The notes under the pieces were generated by a model that did no database searches, was not told the DNA's origin, and saw only the letters and a list, made by a program, of their open reading frames with translations. The position numbers were made by a program, and so were the translations under genes. A stretch of DNA of 64,000 nucleotides, taken from contig NZ_KQ236743.1 in assembly GCF_001185345.1 (NCBI RefSeq), positions 1,079,263 to 1,143,262 of the forward strand, written 5' to 3'. The first letter of the stretch is position 1. The number at the start of each line of letters is the position of its first letter. Source of the DNA: Dorea sp. D27. GTDB lineage: Bacteria > Bacillota > Clostridia > Lachnospirales > Lachnospiraceae. Positions 37,058-45,114 of the stretch are shown here, piece by piece.

Positions 37058-37711
37058 TTACTCCTCTATGTGAAGGTTCTCCATCACCTTCATAATATGC
37101 TCGTTGGCGAGCCGTTCCGCCCTGCAGGCATCTTTCTGCCTGATAGCTTCCAGTATGGCCCGGTGCTCCTCTATGGACTTTTCCGCCCGCTCCTTCGCAC
37201 CAACGGACATCGTTCTCGCCATCTGCACATATTTATGAAAATCAGATAATACATGTTCCAGTATACGACTATCTGACGCTTCATACAAGACTTTATGAAA
37301 CTTTCCATCCAGTTCACTCACCTGCTCCGCCTGCTCGTTCCCCTTCTTCCTCAGATGGTATTCCGACAGCAGGATGATTTCTTCCAGCTCCTCAATCTGC
37401 TTCTCTGTAATATGCTCTGTCGCCCAATGTGCACAGAGCCCTTCCAGCATGGACCGGATCTTATAGATGTCATGCACGTCTTTCTGCGTAATGCCGGTCA
37501 CATAAGCCCCTTTGTTCGGCACTATCGAGACAAGCCCTTCCAGCTCCAGCTGGCGCAGCGCCTCTCTGACGGGAGTCCTGCTGACCCCCAGCGTCTCACC
37601 TATCGTAATCTCTCTCAGCTCATCATGTTCTTTATATACCCCGGAGAGGATATCCTCTCTCAGCTTCTGGAACACCCTTCCCCGCAGCGAGCGGTCCTGA
37701 TACTCTTCCAT
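37058..37711 (-). CDS. GntR-family (FadR/FCD) transcriptional regulator
   Basis: 217 residues. The N-terminal winged helix (about 5-75) has LREDILSGVYKEHDELREITIGETLGVSRTPVREALRQLELEGLV. The C-terminal FCD ligand domain (about 85-210) is all-helical, with DGKFHKVLYEASDSRI and EEHRAILEAIRQKD providing the metal/carboxylate-binding His positions. FCD regulators usually sense small carboxylates. It lies between the Re-citrate synthase and isocitrate dehydrogenase genes, and a 24-bp palindrome covers the operon promoter, so it probably represses its own operon in response to a tricarboxylate or 2-oxoacid. The ligand is inferred. Confidence 0.9.
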   Translation of the reverse strand: MEEYQDRSLRGRVFQKLREDILSGVYKEHDELREITIGETLGVSRTPVREALRQLELEGLVSIVPNKGAYVTGITQKDVHDIYKIRSMLEGLCAHWATEHITEKQIEELEEIILLSEYHLRKKGNEQAEQVSELDGKFHKVLYEASDSRILEHVLSDFHKYVQMARTMSVGAKERAEKSIEEHRAILEAIRQKDACRAERLANEHIMKVMENLHIEE

Positions 37712-37734
37712 TGCGTCTTCTTACCCCCGATTCA

Positions 37735-39126
37735 TTATTTAAGGCTGATGCCAAGCTGTGCGCAGGTGCTTTCAATGACACTTGTAAGCTCCTCGTCCGT
37801 CAGCACGGTGACACGTCCGTCCTCATACTCTTTGTCGACCCAGGCCTTTACCATCCCTACAAGCTCCGAGCCCTTATCTACCTGCATGGCACCGCGCAGG
37901 CGGTAATATGTATTGATCCAGTGGGCGATGCCCGCCAGGCCGGAAGTATTGGATACCGCTACGAGCGCAGGACGGTTTAAAAACTTCTCCGTATCAAATA
38001 TATTATAAATCTCTTGATTTTTCAATAGCCCGTCTGCATGTATTCCGGCCCTTGTCACATTAAAGTTTTTTCCGACGAAAGGAGTCCTGGAAGGAACCCT
38101 GTATCCAATCTCCTTCTCATAGTATTCCGCAAGCTCCGTTATCGCTGTCGTATCCATGCCGTCAAGCGTCCCCCGTATCTGGGCATACTCGAATACCATA
38201 GCCTCGAGCGGAGTATTGCCGGTCCTCTCCCCGATACCGAACAAGGAACAGTTTACCCCGCTGGCACCATACAGCCACGCTGTCGTCGAGTTGCTGACGG
38301 CTTTATAAAAATCGTTGTGTCCATGGAATTCCATCAGGCTGCTTGGAACTCCGGCATGGACACGCAGTCCGTAGATGATGCCCGGTATCGAACGGGGAAT
38401 CACCGCACCAGGATAATTCACACCATAGCCCATCGTGTCACATACACGTATCTTTATCGGTATCTTGTACTCCTCCATCAGATGCATCAGCTCAAGGCAG
38501 AACGGAATAACGAAACCGTAAATATCCGACCTTGTTATATCTTCCAGATGGCAGCGGGGACGGATCCCCGTCTCCAGGCATTCCCGTATTACAGAAAGGT
38601 AATGCTCCATCGCCTCGCGTCTTGTCATCTTCAGCTTGTAAAATATATGATAGTCCGAGCAGCTCACGAGAATACCTGTCTCTTTAAGGCCAATCTCCTT
38701 AACAAGCTCAAAGTCCTTCCTGCTGGCCCGGATCCAGCTCGTCACTTCTGGAAATTCATAACCTCTCTCGAGACATCTGTATACCGCGTCCCTGTCCTTG
38801 CCGCTGTATAAAAAGAATTCACACTGCCTTATCTTCCCTTTCGGACCGCCAATCCTGTGGAAATAATCGTACATGGACACAATCTGTTCTGTGCTGTAAG
38901 GAGCCCTCGACTGCTGGCCATCCCGGAAGGTCGTATCTGTAATCCATATCTCATCCGGCATGCTGTGCGGTACGATACGGTCATTAAAAGCAATTTTCGG
39001 TATCTCGTCATAATGAAACAAGTTGCGGAACACGTTGGGCTTCTCCACGTCCACAAGCGGATACATATGCTCCTCCAGCTGTAATAGATTCGTATGTTTG
39101 TCAAGATACACTTTCCTGTCTTCCAT
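37735..39126 (-). CDS. Re-type citrate synthase (isopropylmalate-synthase-like)
   Basis: About 463 residues. Three ATGs lie in tandem (39132, 39129, 39126) after AAGGAG; the third has the best spacing. The HMGL-like TIM barrel has DEIWITDTTFRDGQQSRAPYS with the metal-binding Asp, MGYGVNYPG, and MEFHGHNDFYKAV with the metal-ligand histidines. The roughly 55-residue N-terminal extension and the length match Re-citrate synthase of Clostridium kluyveri rather than LeuA, and the LeuA C-terminal regulatory domain is missing. Homocitrate synthase is an alternative. Adjacency to isocitrate dehydrogenase supports citrate formation from acetyl-CoA and oxaloacetate in anaerobic glutamate synthesis. Confidence 0.82.
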   Translation of the reverse strand: MEDRKVYLDKHTNLLQLEEHMYPLVDVEKPNVFRNLFHYDEIPKIAFNDRIVPHSMPDEIWITDTTFRDGQQSRAPYSTEQIVSMYDYFHRIGGPKGKIRQCEFFLYSGKDRDAVYRCLERGYEFPEVTSWIRASRKDFELVKEIGLKETGILVSCSDYHIFYKLKMTRREAMEHYLSVIRECLETGIRPRCHLEDITRSDIYGFVIPFCLELMHLMEEYKIPIKIRVCDTMGYGVNYPGAVIPRSIPGIIYGLRVHAGVPSSLMEFHGHNDFYKAVSNSTTAWLYGASGVNCSLFGIGERTGNTPLEAMVFEYAQIRGTLDGMDTTAITELAEYYEKEIGYRVPSRTPFVGKNFNVTRAGIHADGLLKNQEIYNIFDTEKFLNRPALVAVSNTSGLAGIAHWINTYYRLRGAMQVDKGSELVGMVKAWVDKEYEDGRVTVLTDEELTSVIESTCAQLGISLK

Positions 39127-39183
39127 CATCATCTCTCCTTAAAATGAAATAGTACGGCACTTTAACGTGGTACCGCCTCAATA

Positions 39184-39207
39184 TGTATAATTGTATACAA
39201 TTATACA
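39184..39207. promoter_or_regulatory. 24-bp palindromic operator of the citrate synthase operon
   Basis: A perfect palindrome whose half is TGTATAATTGTA. The centre TTGTATACAA resembles known GntR/FCD operators. It covers the spacer and the -10 box of the promoter, as expected for a repressor site, probably for the GntR-family regulator of this operon. Confidence 0.75.
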
Positions 39208-39218
39208 TTGTATGTCAA
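39190..39218 (-). promoter_or_regulatory. Promoter of the citrate synthase-GntR-icd operon
   Basis: Minus strand: TTGACA (39213-39218), a 17-bp spacer, and TACAAT (39190-39195), about 60 bp before the start codon. The -35 is a perfect consensus. Confidence 0.75.
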
Positions 39219-39221
39219 GTC

Positions 39222-39258
39222 AAAAAAAGGAGGCAGGCTCTTACGACGCCTGCCTCCT
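39222..39258 (-). terminator. Terminator of the kdpDE operon
   Basis: Arms AGGAGGCAGGC (39228-39238) and GCCTGCCTCCT (39248-39258); on the minus strand the stem runs into seven T. It lies 37 bp past the kdpE stop and just before the next promoter. Confidence 0.85.
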
Positions 39259-39295
39259 TCCATCGTTACATTGCTGCAGCGATGGGCCTGCCTCT

Positions 39296-40006
39296 TCAGT
39301 TCAGCCTGACCATCCGGTATCCGATACCTATATGAGTCTGGATACACTGTGGCTGGCCGCTGTCCTTTTCAATTTTCTTCCTGAGGGAAGCCATATATAC
39401 ACGAAGCGACGACATATCGCTTTCGATAGCATTGGCCCACACCTTATCCAGAATAAACTGATACGTCAATACCTTGCCGACATTCTGAGCCAGAAGACAG
39501 AGAAGGCTGTATTCCAGCGGCATCAGATGAATTTCCTTTTCTCCTACATGCACGGTTCCCGCTCCATAATCAATCGTGAGGCTGCCATTGTGAAATATGC
39601 TCGCCTCATTGTCTCCCTTCTGTGTAAGATACTGTATCCGTCTAAGCGTAGAGCGCAGTCTGGCCAGAAGCTCCTCTACGCTGAACGGTTTGGTAAGATA
39701 GTCATCCGCCCCGGCGTCAAGCGCATCCACCTTGTCTCTGTCATCACTTCTTGCGCTGATTACTATGATGGGGGCGACAGACCATGTACGTATCTTCTTG
39801 ATCACATCCACGCCGTCCATGTCCGGCAGCCCCAGATCCATAAGGATGATGTCAGGATTTCCTGAAGCTGCGGACATAACTGCCTGACCGCCGTTCACGG
39901 AAGTCATATACTTATAATTTTGAGATTCCAGTGTTGTCGCTATCAGATTTCTGACCGGCGCGTCGTCCTCTACCACAAGAACATAAGGTTTACCATCTGC
40001 TGTCAT
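39296..40006 (-). CDS. kdpE: Response regulator KdpE
   Basis: 236 residues of OmpR type. The receiver has VVEDDAPVRNLI, the phosphoacceptor in IILMDLGLPDMDG, and TKPFSVEELLARL. The DNA-binding domain ends THIGIGYRMV. The start overlaps the kdpD stop by 4 bp (ATGA), the usual coupling. KdpE activates the kdp transport operon under potassium limitation. The likely targets are the shared three-part elements at 43.2 kb and 58.8 kb in this window. Confidence 0.95.
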   Translation of the reverse strand: MTADGKPYVLVVEDDAPVRNLIATTLESQNYKYMTSVNGGQAVMSAASGNPDIILMDLGLPDMDGVDVIKKIRTWSVAPIIVISARSDDRDKVDALDAGADDYLTKPFSVEELLARLRSTLRRIQYLTQKGDNEASIFHNGSLTIDYGAGTVHVGEKEIHLMPLEYSLLCLLAQNVGKVLTYQFILDKVWANAIESDMSSLRVYMASLRKKIEKDSGQPQCIQTHIGIGYRMVRLN

Positions 40007-42648
40007 AGTATCACATCCTCCACTTCAAGTTCAAATCTGAATATCGTACCTTTCGGAACATTGTCATATACTTTTATCTCTCCGCCATGGGCATTGATAA
40101 CCGCCTGGCAGAGCGTAAGTCCAAGCCCCATTCCACGCCTGCCGTCCGCCACCGAATTGCAGGACGTATAAAACATCTGAAACAGCTTTGGCTTCTCACT
40201 GTCTGGAATGCCCGGCCCGTTGTCGGAGACGGAGACGACCGCCCTGTCTCCGATGCGCTTCGCCCTTATCCATATCTCCGAATGGGGAGGCGTGTATTTG
40301 ACCGCATTATCTATAAGGTTGATGATTACCTGCAGCATAAGCTTTACATCTATCCGGACCATCAGAAGTTCATCACACTCCACCCGGATGCTCTGCATCC
40401 TTCCCCTCCGGTTGACATGTTTGAGCGCTTCTGTGATGACATCTTCCACAATCTCTCCCTGTATGTTCAATTTCATGGAACCGTTCTCGATTCTTGTGAC
40501 TGACAGAAGATTTTCAACGAGGTTGATAAGCCATATAGAGTCATCATATATGTCCTTATAGATAGCTTTTCTCTGCACAGTGCCTAACTGGCTGTCATTC
40601 CCCATCAGCGTCTCCGCGTTGCCCGAAATACTCGTCAGCGGGGTCCGCAGATCATGTGATATGGAACGAAGCAGATTGGCCCTCAGCTGTTCTTTCTGAA
40701 GCTTCATGTCCGCCTCTTTCCTTTCGATGATCAGCTCTTCCTTCTCCAGCGCAAATGCACATTCGTTTAATATCGCACCCATGATGCCCTCTTCAAACGC
40801 GGAGATGTCTCTGTGCTCCATATCGATTGCAACGACGGCAAATACTTTGTCTGTGCTGCGTACCGCCATGCACAGGCAACGGGCACCCGGGAGCGTCTGT
40901 GTGGAAAAACCGGCGTGTTTATTATTCCGGTACGTCCACTGTGCGACTGCCAGCTCCGAATCGCCCAGCGCGTCACTGGCTTCCTCATCTGCTTTGCACA
41001 CGACCGGCCGGCTGTCCTTCCCTGGTTTTCCGAGATAGAAATAGACATTGCGCTCCAGCAGCATATTCAGCTGTTCCGCCGTCCGTCCAGCTATGTTTTC
41101 GAGGGAACCGGCGTCCTGGAGCTTACGGCTTGTCTCAAGAAGTATCTCTGTCCTGTATGCTTTCTTCGCATTCTGCTGTGCGTAATTCTTAACCTTTTTC
41201 GTCAGCGCTGAACTGATGACAGCGGTTATGAACATGACACAGAAGGTAATCAGATAACCTGGGTCGTTTACCTGCAGTGTCCTGTACGGCTCCGTGAAGA
41301 AAAAATTAAAGATGAGGATACTCATCACGCTGGCTATGATCCCCCATATCTGCCGGCTTGTGAATACGGCAGACATAAGGACGCCGATCATATACACCAT
41401 CACGACATTGGCCGCGCTGAATCCAAAGAAACGGTTCAGCAGAAATGCTATCGCCGTTGAGCATAAAAGGCCCAAAGCACAGATTCCAGCGTCTGTCCAT
41501 ATCCGTTTCTGCTCCACAGCCGGCTTCTTCCTTTTCCTCACCGATTTATACTTCCTGTCATATGCATCCGGAATCAGAAAAATCTCCAGAGACGGGGCCA
41601 GCCTGCTCAATTGTTCTGAAAAGCTGTCTTTTATGAACAGAAGCCTGCGCTTCGTATACGTCCTGCCAAGCACAATCTTCGTGACACGTGCAACTTCTGC
41701 ATAAGCTGCAATCTCTTCCACGATATCGCTGCCGTACGAGGTTACGACCTTTGCACCGAGCTGTTCTGCCAGACGGGTATTCTCATTGAGCTGCCGGATA
41801 TCCTCCCTTGACATCTCAGACGCTTCCGGCGTCTCTACATAAAGTGCCGTAAACTTTCCATGGAAAGCCACTGCCATTCTGGATGCCTGCCGGATTACCG
41901 TACCATTGGACGGTGACGGCGACAGGCAGATGAGGATATGCTCTGCCGTCTCACGCTTGGAATGAGCCATTGCTGCCTGGGCAAGATTCACGCGGTCCGC
42001 CATTCTTCTCAGGGCAATTTCCCTCAGAGAGAGGAGCTTATCTTTTGTAAAAAAATTGTACATCGCCCTGTCTGCCCGGTTCTCCCCGTATATCCTGCCC
42101 TTTTTCATTCGCTCCAGGAGTTCCTCTGGCTCAATATCAACCAGCTCTACCTGTTCCGCTTTGTCGAACACCGAATCCGGGATGCGCTCTCTTACGACAA
42201 TCCCGGTTATTCCTGAGATGGTGTCATTCAGACTCTCTACATGCTGTACATTGACTGTCGTATAGACATCGATACCTGCCTGAAGCAGTTCCTTGATATC
42301 CTGGTACCGCTTTTCATGACGGCATCCTGCCGCGTTCGTGTGCGCGAGCTCATCTACAAGAATCAGTTCTGGCTTCCGCTCAAGCGCTGCCTCCAGGTTA
42401 AATTCTTTCAGCGCCAGCTTATGATACTTCAATTCTTTCAGCGGCAGCATCTCCAGCCCTTGTGTCAGAGCCATCGTCTCCGCTCTCGTATGAGGTTCGA
42501 TATAGCCGGCCACTACATCTATTCCGGATTCCTTCGCTTTCTGCGCAGACTGCAGCATGGCGTAGGTTTTCCCTATGCCCGCCGCATACCCAAAAAATAT
42601 CTTCAGTTTACCACGTCTGGGCTGTTCTTTTCTTTCTTCTGATTCCAT
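40003..42648 (-). CDS. kdpD: Potassium-sensing histidine kinase KdpD, full length
   Basis: 881 residues from ATG 42648, which has AGGTGA 5 bp upstream; an in-frame GTG at 42657 is the alternative. The N-terminal KdpD domain has Walker A GYAAGIGKT and VDELAHTN. A USP domain follows with the c-di-AMP signature SxS-x20-FTAxY (SPS at about 243-245, FTALY at about 266-270). Four membrane segments (DUF4118, about 390-500), a GAF domain (about 515-640), HisKA with SISHDLRTPLTS, and HATPase with NLIDNAVKYTPP and GMGLGLTLCQAV complete it. All kinase motifs are intact. It senses potassium limitation and turgor at the membrane. Confidence 0.96.
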   Translation of the reverse strand: MESEERKEQPRRGKLKIFFGYAAGIGKTYAMLQSAQKAKESGIDVVAGYIEPHTRAETMALTQGLEMLPLKELKYHKLALKEFNLEAALERKPELILVDELAHTNAAGCRHEKRYQDIKELLQAGIDVYTTVNVQHVESLNDTISGITGIVVRERIPDSVFDKAEQVELVDIEPEELLERMKKGRIYGENRADRAMYNFFTKDKLLSLREIALRRMADRVNLAQAAMAHSKRETAEHILICLSPSPSNGTVIRQASRMAVAFHGKFTALYVETPEASEMSREDIRQLNENTRLAEQLGAKVVTSYGSDIVEEIAAYAEVARVTKIVLGRTYTKRRLLFIKDSFSEQLSRLAPSLEIFLIPDAYDRKYKSVRKRKKPAVEQKRIWTDAGICALGLLCSTAIAFLLNRFFGFSAANVVMVYMIGVLMSAVFTSRQIWGIIASVMSILIFNFFFTEPYRTLQVNDPGYLITFCVMFITAVISSALTKKVKNYAQQNAKKAYRTEILLETSRKLQDAGSLENIAGRTAEQLNMLLERNVYFYLGKPGKDSRPVVCKADEEASDALGDSELAVAQWTYRNNKHAGFSTQTLPGARCLCMAVRSTDKVFAVVAIDMEHRDISAFEEGIMGAILNECAFALEKEELIIERKEADMKLQKEQLRANLLRSISHDLRTPLTSISGNAETLMGNDSQLGTVQRKAIYKDIYDDSIWLINLVENLLSVTRIENGSMKLNIQGEIVEDVITEALKHVNRRGRMQSIRVECDELLMVRIDVKLMLQVIINLIDNAVKYTPPHSEIWIRAKRIGDRAVVSVSDNGPGIPDSEKPKLFQMFYTSCNSVADGRRGMGLGLTLCQAVINAHGGEIKVYDNVPKGTIFRFELEVEDVIL

Positions 42649-42708
42649 CTTTTTCACCTGCGTATATCTTACTTCAAAATATCATGCGGCGCAAGAATTT
42701 TTAGGTTT

Positions 42709-43134
42709 CTAAGCAGCGCCTGCCTTCTTTTGGTGTACAGTCAGCAGGCTCTTCAGGAAAAAACTCGTCTTCTGGACAATTCCCGGTTCTCTTTTCGGCA
42801 TACAGTCTTCCATCGTATAGGCGGGCTCTACCTCTCCTTTCCTGTCATAGATGGAATAGGCGTCCATATTACGGTTCGCCGGGACAAAAGTGGAGTCCAG
42901 CGACCATGCTGCGCGGAAATGCTTCATGGCCTCCGGATGCTTCCCCTGTTTTTCCAGCACGATACCCATCAGATTGTGTGGAACAGCACTGTCGGGATAC
43001 ATTTCCATATATTGGGGAATCTCCTCCATGCAGGCCGCCCAGTCATCCTTCTTGACATATTCCTTTATCAATCTGCAAAGATTGCTCAACTCCTGCTCTT
43101 CTCTGCTCATCTGATCCTTTTCACCGTTTTTCAT
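42709..43134 (-). CDS. Small TPR-like protein, first gene of the kdpDE operon
   Basis: 141 residues, soluble. About residues 30-95 form two or three TPR-like helical hairpins (LIKEYVKKDDWAACMEEIPQYMEMYPDSAVPHNLMGIVLEKQGKHPEAMKHFRAAWSLDSTF). A C-terminal tail has conserved-looking PAYTMEDCMPKREPG and a basic end. It begins right after the shared KdpE-type promoter element, behind AGGAGGT, and lies 60 bp upstream of kdpD, so it is probably co-expressed with the sensor. TPRs mediate protein contacts; a role as accessory partner of KdpD is inference. Confidence 0.7.
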   Translation of the reverse strand: MKNGEKDQMSREEQELSNLCRLIKEYVKKDDWAACMEEIPQYMEMYPDSAVPHNLMGIVLEKQGKHPEAMKHFRAAWSLDSTFVPANRNMDAYSIYDRKGEVEPAYTMEDCMPKREPGIVQKTSFFLKSLLTVHQKKAGAA

Positions 43135-43174
43135 GTATCATTACCTCCTGAACTTCTTCCTTCTTTCTAAACAA

Positions 43175-43242
43175 ATCATAACAGGTGGGAGATAAAATAG
43201 GTGTTAAAGGAGATGCCTGATATATTAAAATAGTATTAAATT
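43175..43242 (-). promoter_or_regulatory. KdpE-type promoter element of the TPR-kdpDE operon
   Basis: Three half-sites, written on the plus strand: GTGTTAAA (43201), ATATTAAAAT (43222) and GTATTAAATT (43233), the last two 11 bp apart. On the minus strand a -10-like TATGAT (43175-43180) follows 20 bp after the nearest half-site. The same layout occurs at 58762-58828 before kdpFABC. Confidence 0.7.
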
Positions 43243-43285
43243 AGCCGCAGTGGGACTGGTTTCCAATCCCTTTTCTAAAGGAAGT

Positions 43286-43330
43286 GATAGCTGAGACGGG
43301 AAAGCATCCGGCTTTCCCGTCTCAGCTATC
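43286..43330. terminator. 20-bp hairpin after the DUF1653 gene
   Basis: Perfect 20-bp arms (43286-43305 and 43311-43330, core GCTGAGACGGGAAAGC) with a 5-base loop. It isolates the ilvA-DUF1653 transcript from the kdpDE promoter. No U tract follows on the minus strand. Confidence 0.6.
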
Positions 43331-43381
43331 TGGAGTCTGCGTTCTTCGCATCTTTTATCTTACAGCCTGTTTTCTACTTCT

Positions 43382-43855
43382 TTACCTCCCCCTCCTGTTT
43401 TCAAATCGTATCAAAGTCTTCAGATAATGCATAAGGCCTTCATAGCGCAGATCCAGATCTTCGCTGTTCTCCACATAGTCCAGACTCATGGCCGCCGCGC
43501 TTAGGAAGTCCTCTGTCATGTTCATCCTTTCCCTCTGCAGGAATTCAACCTTTTCCTCTTTCGTATCCAGATCCAGAAACTCCATAATCAGGCTCCGTTC
43601 TTCCCCGATCGGATCTCCATCCTCTCCTTCCAGCTGGAAGCGGAACTCCTGTGCCGTGTCCGGATATTTCTCTCTGTCCACCCTGCTCATGAACTGCTCA
43701 AGCGGTCTGGCGTATACCGGATGTTCCCCGTACAGCCCTTCATAGACGACAAGCTGCTGGGCAGTTTCAGAATGGGATGCTACCGCCAGAACCTGATATC
43801 GGTTTCCTTTGAAGTGACGGTAGCATTCTCCCTTCTGTGGAATGTGATGTTCCAT
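43382..43855 (-). CDS. DUF1653-domain protein
   Basis: 157 residues from ATG 43855 (MEHH), 8 bp after the AAAGGGG site. The N-terminal DUF1653 module (about 8-70) is clear: YRHFKGNRYQVLAVASHSETAQ...VVYEGLYG...VYARPLEQFMSRVD. The remaining 85 residues are acidic and helical without recognised motifs. The biochemical role of DUF1653 is unknown; it is found alone or fused to other domains in many bacteria. It lies downstream of ilvA in the same direction. Confidence 0.8.
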   Translation of the reverse strand: MEHHIPQKGECYRHFKGNRYQVLAVASHSETAQQLVVYEGLYGEHPVYARPLEQFMSRVDREKYPDTAQEFRFQLEGEDGDPIGEERSLIMEFLDLDTKEEKVEFLQRERMNMTEDFLSAAAMSLDYVENSEDLDLRYEGLMHYLKTLIRFENRRGR

Positions 43856-43873
43856 ATGCATATCCCCTTTACA

Positions 43874-45088
43874 TTAATATAATTTTGCACCGATTTCTCT
43901 TGGGCGGAATCCCTCGTCTTCCAGCGCCTGCATAATCTCATGCTTATGCTCTGTACCGAATGCCTCCATAGTGATACGCAGTTCCACAGCCGCATTTCGG
44001 TTCGTGCTTACAAACTGGTTATGTTCCAGCTTGATTACATTTCCCTGGGCGTCTGCTATCGTGGAAGCGACGCGCACGAGTTCACCCGGCTTATCCGGAA
44101 GGAGTACAGATACGGAGAAGATACGGTCTCTCTGTATAAGTCCGTGCTGAACGATAGAGGACATCGTGATTACATCCATGTTGCCCCCGCTTAAGATTGC
44201 TACCGCCTTCTTTCCCTTTAAATCCAGCTGTTTCAGCGCGGCTACGGTGAGCAGCCCGGAATTTTCCACGACCATCTTGTGGTTCTCTACGAGATCCAGG
44301 AATGCGCCAATCAGCTCGTCATCTTCCACCGTAACTATCCGGTCCACATTCTCCTGGACATACGGGAATATCTTTTCACCGACCCGTTTTACAGCCGTGC
44401 CGTCTGCTATCGTATTGGCGCTTGGCAGCGTGACAGGGGCGCCTTCAGCGAGCGCCGCCGTCATGCTGGCTGCCTGTGCCGGTTCTACGCCGATTACTTT
44501 GATTTTAGGATTCAGCATCTTTGCCAGGGTAGACACACCCGAGATCAGTCCGCCCCCGCCGATCGGAGCCAGTATGTAATCTACCGTGGGCAGCTCCTGT
44601 ACGATTTCCATCGCAATGCTTCCCTGCCCGGTTGCAACGTCAAGGTCATCAAACGGATGGACGAACGTATATCCATTCTCCTCCGCAAGTTTTAAGGCAT
44701 GCTCACACGCGTCATCGTAGACATCCCCGTGAAGGATTACTTCGGCACCGTAGCTCTTTGTACGGTTTACCTTGATGAGCGGGGTCACTGTCGGCATTAC
44801 GATGGTCGCTTTACATCCATATTTTTGCGCCGCGTAGGCAACTCCCTGGGCATGGTTGCCTGCAGAGGCGGTAATCAGTCCCTTCCCACGTTCTTCTTCT
44901 GACAGGGTACTGATTTTATAATAAGCACCTCTAACTTTATATGCACCTGTATACTGCATATTCTCAGGCTTCAGGTATATCTTTCCGCCGCTTGGCTGGC
45001 TTAGATATTCACTGTAGACCAGTTTGGTGGGATTGGTTACATTTTTTACGAGCTCGCTTGCCTGCTCGAATTTCTCTAGTGTCATCAT
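43874..45088 (-). CDS. ilvA: Threonine ammonia-lyase (threonine dehydratase) with ACT domain
   Basis: 404 residues. The PLP Lys lies in TGAYKVRGAYYKI, with ITASAGNHAQGVAYAA, IGGGGLISGVS for the phosphate loop and ILSGGNMDV near the end of the catalytic domain. A single C-terminal ACT domain (about 328-404: SVLLPDKPGELVRVASTIADAQGNVIKLEHNQF) provides regulation. The enzyme deaminates threonine to 2-oxobutyrate, feeding isoleucine synthesis or propionate formation. Length and single ACT domain fit the catabolic or short biosynthetic type. Confidence 0.93.
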   Translation of the reverse strand: MMTLEKFEQASELVKNVTNPTKLVYSEYLSQPSGGKIYLKPENMQYTGAYKVRGAYYKISTLSEEERGKGLITASAGNHAQGVAYAAQKYGCKATIVMPTVTPLIKVNRTKSYGAEVILHGDVYDDACEHALKLAEENGYTFVHPFDDLDVATGQGSIAMEIVQELPTVDYILAPIGGGGLISGVSTLAKMLNPKIKVIGVEPAQAASMTAALAEGAPVTLPSANTIADGTAVKRVGEKIFPYVQENVDRIVTVEDDELIGAFLDLVENHKMVVENSGLLTVAALKQLDLKGKKAVAILSGGNMDVITMSSIVQHGLIQRDRIFSVSVLLPDKPGELVRVASTIADAQGNVIKLEHNQFVSTNRNAAVELRITMEAFGTEHKHEIMQALEDEGFRPREIGAKLY

Positions 45089-45114
45089 ACGAATACCTCC
45101 CTTTTTTCTCGTAT

